Of a stretch of DNA of 14,069 nt, positions 5,576 to 12,834 are shown one piece after another. The stretch comes from Gammaproteobacteria bacterium (GTDB lineage: Bacteria > Pseudomonadota > Gammaproteobacteria > Pseudomonadales > Oleiphilaceae). The position numbers were made by a program, and so were the translations under genes. A model generated the notes under the pieces. That model saw only the letters and a list, made by a program, of their open reading frames with translations. It searched no databases and was not told the DNA's origin. The stretch spans positions 1 to 14,069 of the forward strand of contig RFIV01000079.1 in the NCBI GenBank assembly GCA_003695085.1. Direction: 5' to 3'. Within the stretch, counting starts at the first letter, position 1. Each line of letters begins with the position of its first letter.

Positions 5576-6531
5576 AAGCGGCCGTGGATAACGGTGCCGA
5601 TGCCGTCTACATAGGCTTCCGAAACGATACGAATGCTCGCCATTTCGCCGGGCTGAACTTTGAGGGTGACAAGACCCGGCAGGCCATCCAGTATGCGCGA
5701 GACAAGGGCACCAAGGTCTTTGTGGCGATCAATACGTACCCGCGCCCGGATGGATGGTCGCGCTGGCAGCGTGCTGTGGATGAGGCTGCGGAACTTGGTG
5801 TGGATGCACTGATCGCCGCAGACATGAGCGTGCTCGAGTATGCCGCTGAAGCCCACCCCGAGATTGCACTGCATCTGTCTGTGCAAGGCTCCTCCACGAA
5901 CTACGAGTCATTGAATTTCTACAAGCGCCACTTCAATATCCGTCGCGCAGTTTTACCCCGGGTTCTGTCACTCAAGCAGGTGGAGCAGGTGGCCGCTCAT
6001 TCCCCGGTGGATCTTGAGGTCTTTGCGTTTGGTTCGCTTTGCATCATGGCCGAAGGGCGTTGTTACCTCTCCTCCTATCTGACGGACCAGAGCCCGAACA
6101 CATGCGGCGCCTGCTCCCCGGCAAGCTTTGTGCGCTGGGAGGAGACGGCCAACGGGCTGGAGTCGCGACTGAACGAAGTCCTGATTGACCGGTATGGCCC
6201 GGGTGAAAAAGCGGGTTATCCGACCTTGTGCAAAGGGCGGTATTACGTGAATGGCAAGCTTTATCATGCACTGGAAGAGCCGACCAGTCTGAACACGGTT
6301 GAGCTGATCCCGCAGCTGGACGCGATCGGCATCAAGGCGGTCAAGATCGAAGGCCGGCAGCGCAGTCCTGCCTATGTCGAACAGGTGGTGCGGGTCTGGC
6401 GGCAGGCGCTGGATCTGTATGCGCGCACGCCGGATGCTTTTCGGGTCAAGCCCCGGTGGCTGGATGCGCTTGGCAAGGTGTCGGAAGGTGCCCAGACAAC
6501 GCTGGGTGCGTACTCAAGGCCGTGGCAGTAG
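5536..6531 (+). CDS. ubiU: O2-independent ubiquinone hydroxylation protein UbiU (U32 family)
   Basis: UbiU pairs with UbiV in a heterodimer that carries out the ring hydroxylations of ubiquinone synthesis without O2. The 331-residue protein has the same length as E. coli UbiU (YhbU) and is similar throughout: MELVCPAGSYPALKAA, GADAVYIG, NARHFAGLNF, EVFAFGSLCIM, EGRCYLSSYLT, SRLNEVLIDRYG, ALEEPTSLNT, KIEGRQRSPAYV. The four [4Fe-4S] ligands fall at C169, C176, C193 and C232, the E. coli positions. An extra cysteine, C190, sits three residues before C193. ATG at 5536 follows AGGAGG (5526-5531) at 4 nt, inside the end of yhcC, which suggests translational coupling. The family was long annotated as U32 peptidase, but this branch is not a protease. 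Confidence 0.96.
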   Translation: MELVCPAGSYPALKAAVDNGADAVYIGFRNDTNARHFAGLNFEGDKTRQAIQYARDKGTKVFVAINTYPRPDGWSRWQRAVDEAAELGVDALIAADMSVLEYAAEAHPEIALHLSVQGSSTNYESLNFYKRHFNIRRAVLPRVLSLKQVEQVAAHSPVDLEVFAFGSLCIMAEGRCYLSSYLTDQSPNTCGACSPASFVRWEETANGLESRLNEVLIDRYGPGEKAGYPTLCKGRYYVNGKLYHALEEPTSLNTVELIPQLDAIGIKAVKIEGRQRSPAYVEQVVRVWRQALDLYARTPDAFRVKPRWLDALGKVSEGAQTTLGAYSRPWQ

Positions 6532-6539
6532 GAGGCAAC

Positions 6540-7436
6540 ATGAAACTGACGTTGGGCCCCAACCTTTACTTCTGGCCGCGAGAGCAGGTATTTGATTTTT
6601 ATACCGAGGTTGCCGGTTGGGATGTGGATGTGGTGTACCTGGGTGAAACGGTCTGTCCCAAGCGACGCGAGATGAAGCTGGAGGACTGGCTGGAGATAGG
6701 TCGGTCACTCAGTGATGCAGGGAAGGAGGTGGTGCTTTCCACGCTCGCACTGCTGTCAGCCGAATCTGACCTCAAGCAGTTGCGCAAGCAGTGCAAGGAC
6801 AGCCCGTTCCGCATTGAAGCCAATGACATGGCAGCCGTATACCTGCTTTCGGAAGCGGGTGTGCCCTTTGTTGCAGGACCGACCATCAACACCTACAACG
6901 GCCGCTCGCTGGCGCTGCTTGCCCGTTCCGGAGCCGCGCGGTGGGTGATGCCGGTGGAGCTTTCCGGTGACGCACTGTCGGCCATCCTGCGCGAGGCGTC
7001 GGAGCGCCTGCAGTCCTTGCCGGAGACCGAAGTCTTCGCGTGGGGGTATCTGCCGCTGGCGTATTCAGCCCGCTGCTTTACCGCCCGACATCACAAGCTG
7101 CCCAAGGATGATTGCCGCTTCATGTGCATTCAGTATCCCAACGGGCTGGAGGTCTACTCGCAAGAGCGGCAACAGGTCTTCACCATCAACGGCATTCAGA
7201 CGCAGTCCGGCAAACGGTATGACCTGTCCGATCGTGTTCAGGAAATTCGGGCTGCCGGCGCAACGCATATCCGGATCAGCCCGGAGCCCGAAGGAACAGC
7301 CGATGTGGTGCGCCGCTTCCGGCGGGCGCTGGCGGGCGAAGCCGTTGTTGCCGATGCCGATTCATGCAATGGCTACTGGTATGGCAAGCCCGGTCTCGAT
7401 CGGCTGAGCGCCCCGGTTATAGCAACGTCTTCGTGA
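6540..7436 (+). CDS. ubiV: O2-independent ubiquinone hydroxylation protein UbiV (U32 family)
   Basis: UbiV is the partner of UbiU in O2-independent ubiquinone hydroxylation. The protein has 298 residues with the family opening MKLTLGPNLYFWP, then VYLGETVCPKR, EANDMAAVYLL, GPTINTYN and a C-terminal GYWYGKPG. The [4Fe-4S] ligands are C39, C179, C192 and C196, matching C39, C180, C193 and C197 of the E. coli protein with a one-residue shift. The start is ATG at 6540, because AGGAGG (6530-6535) overlaps the ubiU stop codon and lies 4 nt before it; a longer in-frame reading from 6456 would run through the ubiU end. It is tightly linked to ubiU. Its 3' end overlaps the opposing SirB2-family gene by 20 bp. 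Confidence 0.96.
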   Translation: MKLTLGPNLYFWPREQVFDFYTEVAGWDVDVVYLGETVCPKRREMKLEDWLEIGRSLSDAGKEVVLSTLALLSAESDLKQLRKQCKDSPFRIEANDMAAVYLLSEAGVPFVAGPTINTYNGRSLALLARSGAARWVMPVELSGDALSAILREASERLQSLPETEVFAWGYLPLAYSARCFTARHHKLPKDDCRFMCIQYPNGLEVYSQERQQVFTINGIQTQSGKRYDLSDRVQEIRAAGATHIRISPEPEGTADVVRRFRRALAGEAVVADADSCNGYWYGKPGLDRLSAPVIATSS

Positions 7437-7785
7437 AGGCCAGTTTCAGGATCACGGCGACGCACGCATAAGCCAGCACGGCAGAAACGATCGCGCCCCG
7501 GTTTGTGCGGGCGCGCTTGAGCGCGAAGGTGCCGGCCACAATATATCCTGCAAGTGCGAGCACCTTGCCGGTCAGCCAGTCTACCTGAAAAGGATACTGC
7601 TCCAGCACGAATGTCAGGCCGATTGCAGCGGCCAGCAAAATCGTATCATTCACATGGGGCAGGATGCGAACCCACGTGCGTTGCAGTTTTTCCGGCGCCT
7701 GAAATCGCCAGAACAGCCGGATGCTGAAGAAGGCGATACTGATGAAGGCAGTCAGCATATGCAGATGCTTGAGGGCCATGTACAT
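7417..7785 (-). CDS. SirB2-family integral membrane protein
   Basis: This 122-residue inner-membrane protein belongs to the SirB (SirB2) family, named from a Salmonella invasion locus but with no established biochemical role. Four hydrophobic spans are visible, at about 8-24, 45-62, 71-88 and 100-116. Conserved features include KHLHML near the N-terminus, RILPHVNDT before span 2, and QYPFQVDWLTGK between spans 2 and 3. The histidines of KHLH and LPHVND are the notable polar residues near the membrane. The ATG at 7785 has AGGAG (7796-7792) 6 nt upstream, so the longer reading from 7863 is not used. It is divergent from moaE and convergent with ubiV, overlapping its 3' end by 20 bp. A link to quinone or anaerobic metabolism is only suggested by position. 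Confidence 0.85.
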   Translation of the reverse strand: MYMALKHLHMLTAFISIAFFSIRLFWRFQAPEKLQRTWVRILPHVNDTILLAAAIGLTFVLEQYPFQVDWLTGKVLALAGYIVAGTFALKRARTNRGAIVSAVLAYACVAVILKLAFTKTLL

Positions 7786-7804
7786 GAAGAACTCCTGTTC
7801 CTGC

Positions 7805-7833
7805 TTGTGTGAAAGGGCCTGGAATTGTATGGT
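7805..7833 (+). promoter_or_regulatory. Possible moaE promoter
   Basis: TTGTGT (7805-7810) and TATGGT (7828-7833) are 17 bp apart in the gap between the divergent SirB2-family gene and moaE. Both hexamers are mediocre. No FNR-type box is seen in this gap. Confidence 0.3.
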
Positions 7834-7865
7834 CTGACAAGGCAGCCATGATGCGGAATTCACAC

Positions 7866-8333
7866 ATGAAAGTACAGATAAGCGTACAGAAGGAAGACTT
7901 CGATATCGGTGCGCTGCACCAGCACATGTACGCCGACGCGCCGGTGATCGGTGCCGTCGCCAGTTTTGTCGGGCTGGTGCGCGACTTCTCGGAGCGCGAG
8001 GGGGTCATCGGGCTTGAGCTTGAGCATTATCCGGGCATGACGGAGAAAGCGCTTCACACCATCTCGGCGGACGCTGCGAAGCGCTGGCCCCTGAATGCCG
8101 TCACGATCGTTCACCGTATTGGTCCGATGAAGCTCGGAGAGCAGATTGTCGCGGTGCTCGTGTCATCGGCTCACCGGGAGGCGGCTTTTGAAGCCTGTGC
8201 CTTCATCATGGACTTTCTGAAGGTCCGTGCACCCTTCTGGAAAAAGGAGCTGACTGCGGCAGGTGCGCACTGGGTTGATGCCCGGGAAAAGGATACTAGG
8301 CGCGCGGCGGGTTGGGTGTCTTCAGGCGACTGA
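7866..8333 (+). CDS. moaE: Molybdopterin synthase catalytic subunit MoaE
   Basis: MoaE is the large subunit of molybdopterin synthase. With thiocarboxylated MoaD it puts the dithiolene sulfurs into cyclic pyranopterin monophosphate, in the cytoplasm. The 155 residues include SFVGLVRDF, LELEHYPGMTEKAL, VTIVHRIG, VSSAHREAAFEA and FLKVRAPFWKKE. The active-site lysines fall at K119 and K126, the same numbers as in E. coli MoaE. ATG at 7866 is preferred since it gives the normal family length; its Shine-Dalgarno is weak (GGAA at 7855-7858), and ATG at 7851 is possible. moaD and moaC are not in the window, so the pathway is split across loci. The 3' end overlaps mobA on the opposite strand by 38 bp. 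Confidence 0.96.
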   Translation: MKVQISVQKEDFDIGALHQHMYADAPVIGAVASFVGLVRDFSEREGVIGLELEHYPGMTEKALHTISADAAKRWPLNAVTIVHRIGPMKLGEQIVAVLVSSAHREAAFEACAFIMDFLKVRAPFWKKELTAAGAHWVDAREKDTRRAAGWVSSGD

Positions 8334-8895
8334 GGTCTTCGGGGGTGTTCACGTTCATGAACAGCTCCGGACAATCCGAAAAGTCCACGGGTGTATAGCC
8401 CGCTGTTTCCAGCCAACCCCACACACTGCGCTGACCACGCTCGAGATATTCGTGCAGCACATCCAGGTCCCGGCGGTGAACCAGCAGATGGAGGTTCTGA
8501 AGCCGGGTGCCGTCGTGGGCGACACGGATGGATACGGGGGTATCATCGAGCCCTTCGGTCATGCGTGTCACGTAACGTGCGTCCAGGCGGGGGGTATCAC
8601 AGGGTGTCACCAGAAGCCACGGGGTGCTCAGGTGCGGGCGTGCGGACTCCAGACCTTGCAACGGGCCCGGAAAGCCCGATTCCTGATCCTCAAAGGAGAT
8701 GTCAGCCATCTGGCGGTAAATGTCCGAGTTGCGATTGCAGCTGATCAGCACGTGCAGGCAGTGCGGGCGGAACATCCGGGTCAGCCGCTCGGCAAAGGCA
8801 GTATCTTCCAGTTTCAGCAAGCCCTTGTCGGCGCCGTTCATGCGGCGCCCCTGGCCGCCTGCCAGAATCAGGGCAGACAACAGATCCGGATTCAT
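8296..8895 (-). CDS. mobA: Molybdenum cofactor guanylyltransferase MobA
   Basis: MobA transfers GMP from GTP to molybdenum cofactor, giving the guanine dinucleotide form used by DMSO-reductase-family enzymes such as nitrate reductase and formate dehydrogenase. The 199-residue protein begins with the nucleotidyltransferase signature LILAGGQGRRMNGADKGL (residues 9-26). Later come FPGPLQGLES, LLVTPCDTPRL with the metal-binding aspartate, LHLLVHR, and NVNTPEDLSRL at the C-terminus, all usual for MobA. The ATG at 8895 overlaps the stop of the upstream PilZ gene as ATGA, and GAGG lies just upstream within that gene, so translation is probably coupled. It converges on moaE with a 38-bp overlap. With moaE it marks molybdoenzyme use next to the anaerobic ubiquinone genes. 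Confidence 0.95.
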   Translation of the reverse strand: MNPDLLSALILAGGQGRRMNGADKGLLKLEDTAFAERLTRMFRPHCLHVLISCNRNSDIYRQMADISFEDQESGFPGPLQGLESARPHLSTPWLLVTPCDTPRLDARYVTRMTEGLDDTPVSIRVAHDGTRLQNLHLLVHRRDLDVLHEYLERGQRSVWGWLETAGYTPVDFSDCPELFMNVNTPEDLSRLKTPNPPRA

Positions 8896-9305
8896 CCAGC
8901 CTCGGCAGTCGGTTGATTGAGTCCCAGTTCGCTGCACAGTCGCTCAATCCGCGCCAGTGCATTGTCGGTCTGGCGGGTATAGTAGCGGGGGGATTGACAG
9001 TAGGCAAACAGAATACCGTAGCGCGTGCCGTGGCGTGAAGGGGTTCGGCTCACCACGGTGCCCAGAATGCCCTGCTCGGAGATATAGCGGCCACGGAAGC
9101 TGAACTCGATGCGCTCACCCCGGCGAAAAATGTGCGTTGTTTCAATGGCCATGCCATAGCGGTTGAAATCCACGCACTCCACGCACACCGGCGCCCGGCG
9201 CACACCAAACCAGCTCACGGCACGGGCGGTCACGCTCAGGTGCTGGGCGTGATGGCGTTCCTTTATGCGGCGTTCCATGGGCAGCAGTGACTGAGGTTCC
9301 TGCAT
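8892..9305 (-). CDS. PilZ-domain protein, likely cyclic-di-GMP binding
   Basis: The 137-residue protein is a single PilZ domain. The RxxxR motif is R13-I-K-E-R17 in MERRIKERHH, and the second motif is D46-F-N-R-Y-G51 in VDFNRYGMAI, with Asn where the consensus D/N-x-S-x-x-G has Ser. Beta-strand segments such as GERIEFSFRGRYI and ILGTVVSRT and the closing GTRYGILFAY are usual for the fold. A short helical tail follows (ARIERLCSELGL). No signal peptide or membrane span is seen, so it should be cytoplasmic. The start at 9305 gives a 9-residue lead before the motif; ATG at 9278 is an alternative, and neither has a strong ribosome binding site. It precedes mobA with a 4-bp ATGA overlap and is divergent from the Lon-type protease gene. 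The output it controls is unknown. Confidence 0.82.
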   Translation of the reverse strand: MQEPQSLLPMERRIKERHHAQHLSVTARAVSWFGVRRAPVCVECVDFNRYGMAIETTHIFRRGERIEFSFRGRYISEQGILGTVVSRTPSRHGTRYGILFAYCQSPRYYTRQTDNALARIERLCSELGLNQPTAEAG

Positions 9306-9349
9306 GACGCTGTAGACCCTGTTTATGGTTTTTATCGTGCGTCCAACGG

Positions 9350-9378
9350 AGTGTATCGCAAAATCGGTGACCTGCGAA
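9350..9378 (-). promoter_or_regulatory. Candidate promoter of the PilZ gene and mobA
   Basis: On the minus strand TTCGCA (9378-9373) and TACACT (9355-9350) are 17 bp apart, with a predicted start near 9343 and a leader of about 38 nt. The remaining part of the 228-bp divergent gap (9306-9533) holds no ORF, box or repeat I could support beyond the protease promoter. Confidence 0.4.
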
Positions 9379-9476
9379 GCCAGCAGGGAGGCCTGGCCCT
9401 GAAAGTGTGGTCCTGATCACGTTGTCCTGCTTTGGACTGTCTTGTTGGCGGAGTTGGCACGCTATTGCTTTTCGGG

Positions 9477-9506
9477 CTTCAAAGCCGGTCCCGACGCTGC
9501 CATACT
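9477..9506 (+). promoter_or_regulatory. Candidate promoter of the Lon-type protease, possibly heat-shock type
   Basis: CTTCAAA (9477-9483) is one base from the sigma-32 -35 CTTGAAA; 15 bp later GCCATAC (9499-9505) holds the CCAT core of its -10. The same DNA also reads as an extended sigma-70 -10, TGC followed by CATACT (9501-9506), with TTCAAA at 17 bp. The sequence cannot decide between them. Confidence 0.35.
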
Positions 9507-9533
9507 TTGCGCACCGATGTTGATGGAGTTGTT

Positions 9534-11921
9534 ATGAGTTTCCGCAAGCCGCTGACTGCCAACAGATTGAAGCGCGTCTGCCTGCAAAAGGATTTTCCCT
9601 TTGCGTCTACTGCACGCCTGGAGCCTCTGGATGGGATTTTGGGGCAGGCCCGGGCGGAGGAGGCGGTTCAGTTTTCAATCTCCATGATGTCCAGCGGATA
9701 TAACGTATATGCTGTAGGTCGAAATGGGCTGGGCAAACGGACCATGGTGCTCAGCTATCTGGCGCGGCAGGAGAACCGCGGGGATATGTGGGACTGGTGC
9801 TATGTCAATGACTTCGAGAACCCGCGCACTCCACGTTATCTGCGCCTCGCACCCGGCACCGCGCAACGATTTCGCAAGGATATGGATGCGCTGTTGCGCC
9901 GCCTGCAGAAACTGATTCCACAGGCGTTCGACAATGACAGCTACTACGAGCGTGCGGAAAAGCTGAAGAACGAGCTGGCGGACAAACAGGAAAAGGCGCT
10001 CAAGCGACTTGCCCGTCAGGCAGAGAAGCACGGTGTTCAGCTGACCATTCAGACCCCGGGTGGGTATCGGCTGGTGGCGCTCAATGGCGAGGAACCTCAT
10101 ACTGAGGAGTCGTTTGCGGCGCTGGACGAGGAGGCGCGGCAGGCAGCAGAAGCCAACATCAATCTGATGGAGAAAAAGCTGCGGGCCGTGTTGCGCAAGC
10201 TCAGTCAGTGGGAGGAAACCTATACCGACCTGCATCAGCAGCTGAATGAAGAAGTCGCACTGGGAGTGACGCGTCATCCCATCGAAAGCCTGAAAAAGAA
10301 GTATCGGGGCAGTCAGCCCCTGCAGGATTGGCTGGACGCGGTTCAGGCTGACATTCTCAAGAACTTTGATGTCTTTTTCGAGGACAACGAGGAGCAGGCT
10401 GCCCTTTCTCAGGCAGCCCTGGATACCCGGCTGCCACGTCGCTATCAGGTCAATGTACTGGCTGCGCAGAAGCCGGATGAAACGGGTGTGCCCATCGTGG
10501 TGGAAGACAACCCCAACTACGCCAACCTGTTTGGTTACGTGGAAAACGTGACCTACAAGGGGACTGTCTACACCGACTTTACGCTGATCCGCCCGGGCGC
10601 TCTGCACCGGGCCAATGGTGGCTATCTGCTCATGGATGCCATCAAGGTATTGGAGCAGCCCTTTGTCTGGGACGGCCTCAAGCGGGCGTTGCGATCACGC
10701 AAGCTGGCCGTTAATACGCTTGAGAAGGAACTGTCTTTTTCCGGCACCATTTCACTCGAGCCGGAGCCCTTGCCGCTGGACGTCAAGATTATCCTGTTTG
10801 GTGACCGGGACACCTATCTGCTGTTGCGTGAGCATGATCCGGACTTTGGTGAGCTGTTCAAGGTGGTGGCGGATTTCGAGGATGTCATCAGTCGTACGCC
10901 CGAAGCTCAGACGCTCTATGCACGTTTCATTGCTGCACTCATCAAGGACAAGGGCCTGTTGCCCATGAGCCGGGAAGCGGTGATGCGCGTTGTTGAGCAT
11001 AGTGCGCGCGTGGCCGAGCATCAGGATCGCCTGTCTCTGCATGCGGCGGACATCGCCTATTTGTTGCGCGAATCCGATTATTGGGCGCGGCAGGCAGGCA
11101 AAAAACGCATAGAGGGCCAGTTTGTGGAAAAAGCGCTGGCCAGCGCCGAGTATCGCTCCAGCCGCATCAGGGACCAGATCTATCAGAGCATTGAAGAAGG
11201 CACAACGATTCTCGAGACAGAAGGGGAGCGTATCGGGCAGATCAATGCGTTGTCAGTGCTCTTCACAGGTGATCACGAGTTCGGAATGCCTTCAAAGGTC
11301 ACGGCCACCTGCTATCACGGCAGTGGCGAAGTCATTGATATCGAACGGGACGTCAAGCTGGCCGGTGCGCTGCACGCCAAGGGCATGATGATTCTTTCAG
11401 CCTATCTGGCTTCGTTGCTGGGCCAGGACGGACCGATACCGTTGTCCGCCTCGATCACCTTCGAGCAATCCTATCACCCGGTGGATGGTGACAGCGCAAC
11501 CATGGCGGAGTGTTGCGCGCTGATCTCCGCCATAGCGAAAGTGCCGCTGCGTCAGTCGTTGGCCATTACCGGCTCCATGAATCAGTTTGGTGAGGCTCAG
11601 CCGGTGGGTGGTGTGAATGAAAAGGTTGAGGGCTTCTTTGAAACGTGCCGGCTGAAGGGGCTGACTGGTGAACAGGGCGTCATCTTGCCGGGCAAGAATG
11701 TGGTCAATCTCATGCTCAAGGATGAAGTGGTGGATGCGTGTCGGGCCGGCCTGTTCCATGTGTACGCCGTGGACAATGTGCTCCAGGCGCTGGAATTGCT
11801 GACGGGCTTGCGTGCCGGTACGCCGGACGCGCGCGGCCGGTTTGGCAAGACGACCCTGTTGGGCAAGGCACAGCAGGTGGTCATGCACCACCGCAAGTTG
11901 CTGCGTCAGTCCGGTTCGTGA
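9534..11921 (+). CDS. Lon-type AAA+ ATP-dependent protease (AsrA-like)
   Basis: A 795-residue cytoplasmic protease resembling Pseudomonas AsrA and other members of the Lon-related AAA_32 family, which degrade proteins under stress. Walker A is GRNGLGKRT at 62-70 (K68), with Arg69 where Thr or Ser is usual and Thr next. A long charged, partly coiled region (about 130-270) interrupts the ATPase module. Walker B is GGYLLMDA at 362-369 (D368). The C-terminal Lon protease domain has S654 in DGDSATMAE and K697 in GGVNEKVEGFF; the spacing of 43 equals that of the E. coli Lon dyad (S679, K722), so the protease should be active. ATG at 9534 is chosen because TGGAG (9524-9528) is 5 nt upstream and MSFRKPL fits the family start; 34 further upstream codons from 9432 look non-coding. 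Its 3' end overlaps the channel gene by 16 bp. Confidence 0.93.
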   Translation: MSFRKPLTANRLKRVCLQKDFPFASTARLEPLDGILGQARAEEAVQFSISMMSSGYNVYAVGRNGLGKRTMVLSYLARQENRGDMWDWCYVNDFENPRTPRYLRLAPGTAQRFRKDMDALLRRLQKLIPQAFDNDSYYERAEKLKNELADKQEKALKRLARQAEKHGVQLTIQTPGGYRLVALNGEEPHTEESFAALDEEARQAAEANINLMEKKLRAVLRKLSQWEETYTDLHQQLNEEVALGVTRHPIESLKKKYRGSQPLQDWLDAVQADILKNFDVFFEDNEEQAALSQAALDTRLPRRYQVNVLAAQKPDETGVPIVVEDNPNYANLFGYVENVTYKGTVYTDFTLIRPGALHRANGGYLLMDAIKVLEQPFVWDGLKRALRSRKLAVNTLEKELSFSGTISLEPEPLPLDVKIILFGDRDTYLLLREHDPDFGELFKVVADFEDVISRTPEAQTLYARFIAALIKDKGLLPMSREAVMRVVEHSARVAEHQDRLSLHAADIAYLLRESDYWARQAGKKRIEGQFVEKALASAEYRSSRIRDQIYQSIEEGTTILETEGERIGQINALSVLFTGDHEFGMPSKVTATCYHGSGEVIDIERDVKLAGALHAKGMMILSAYLASLLGQDGPIPLSASITFEQSYHPVDGDSATMAECCALISAIAKVPLRQSLAITGSMNQFGEAQPVGGVNEKVEGFFETCRLKGLTGEQGVILPGKNVVNLMLKDEVVDACRAGLFHVYAVDNVLQALELLTGLRAGTPDARGRFGKTTLLGKAQQVVMHHRKLLRQSGS

Positions 11922-12763
11922 GTGCGCATGTGGTCCCACTCCCGGTCAAGGCGGTGCCCGCAGCGATCGCAATAGACAGCGTTGATATGGTGGGTGGCCT
12001 TGTGACAGTTGGTGCACACGTGGTGTGACTCTTCCTTGCGCATGGCCGTGGCCAGTTCGGCGGTGAAAATGCCGGTCGGGACTGCGATGACCGCATAGCC
12101 AACCAGCATGACCGCCGATGCAATGAACTGACCGAGCTCCGTTTGGGGCGTGATATCGCCGTAGCCCACTGTGGTCAGAGTGATGATGGCCCAGTACATG
12201 GCTCGTGGGATGCTCGTAAAGCCGTTCTCGGGCCCCTCCACCATATACATGATGGCGCCAAAAACCGTGACAATACCCATGACCACGCTCAGGAAGACCA
12301 GAATTTTCTGTTTGCCCTGTCTGAGCGCCTGCATCAGGGTATTGGCCTGGCGCATATATTTCACCAGCCTCAGAACCCTGAATACCCGGATGACCCGGAA
12401 TACCCGCACGACCAGCACATAGTGGGCATGGGGCAGGAACAGGGCGAGATACGAAGGCAGAATGGAGATCAGGTCAATGATGCCCCAGAAGCTGAAGATG
12501 TAGCGCCAGCGCTGAGGCGTGCAGTAAATTCGCAGGCCGTATTCGAGTGTGAACAGTATCGTGAACATCCATTCCAGGCCTTCCAGCCAGAGGCCATATT
12601 GCGCGTAAAGCGCATGCACACTGTCCAGCATGACCACCAGTACGCTGCCTATGATGCACCAGATCAGTGCAAGGTCGAACGCACGTCCGGCGGGCGTGTC
12701 CGATTCGAATATGACCCGGTACAGTTTGAGTCGAATTGAGTCTGGTTGCAGGCGATCTGGCAT
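11906..12763 (-). CDS. Voltage-gated potassium channel-like protein with C-terminal zinc ribbon
   Basis: A 285-residue inner-membrane ion channel subunit, expected to act as a tetramer. Hydrophobic spans S1-S3 lie in residues about 25-110. S4 is a full voltage sensor with seven basic residues at every third position (R120, R123, R126, R129, R132, K135, R138). S5, a pore helix and the K+ selectivity filter TTVGYGD (197-203) follow, then S6 with AVIAVPTGIF. The cytoplasmic tail ends in a CxxC-x11-CxxC zinc ribbon (C250, C253, C265, C268), which is not part of the basic channel. ATG at 12763 is preferred, with GGGA 9 nt upstream; ATG at 12772 and 12820 lack a ribosome binding site. It is divergent from purM with overlapping promoters and convergent with the protease gene. 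Confidence 0.92.
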   Translation of the reverse strand: MPDRLQPDSIRLKLYRVIFESDTPAGRAFDLALIWCIIGSVLVVMLDSVHALYAQYGLWLEGLEWMFTILFTLEYGLRIYCTPQRWRYIFSFWGIIDLISILPSYLALFLPHAHYVLVVRVFRVIRVFRVLRLVKYMRQANTLMQALRQGKQKILVFLSVVMGIVTVFGAIMYMVEGPENGFTSIPRAMYWAIITLTTVGYGDITPQTELGQFIASAVMLVGYAVIAVPTGIFTAELATAMRKEESHHVCTNCHKATHHINAVYCDRCGHRLDREWDHMRTHEPD

Positions 12764-12805
12764 GGAGTACATTCCCGGTGAGGGTGAATTCGTGTCGGGT
12801 CGCCA

Positions 12806-12834
12806 TTGGCGGCCCCGCATCGCGCTGGTAAAAT
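12806..12834 (+). promoter_or_regulatory. purM promoter
   Basis: TTGGCG (12806-12811) and TAAAAT (12829-12834) are 17 bp apart, and TGG before the -10 makes it an extended -10. The predicted start is near 12841, 36 nt before the purM ATG. I see no PurR-type operator (the enteric CGCAAACGTTTGCG type) here. Confidence 0.65.

Noticed and set aside
5536..7436. Calling ubiU and ubiV peptidases because they are U32 family
   Set aside because: Cysteine positions and near full-length similarity match the UbiU/UbiV iron-sulfur branch, which is not proteolytic.
9432..9533. N-terminal extension of the Lon-type protease
   Set aside because: The 34 residues look non-coding, overlap the candidate promoter, and the ATG at 9534 has a ribosome binding site.
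9675..10607. A 310-codon open frame on the - strand opposite the protease
   Set aside because: Antisense shadow with no recognisable protein features.
12764..12820. N-terminal extension of the channel protein
   Set aside because: No ribosome binding site; the stretch is unlike a channel N-terminus.
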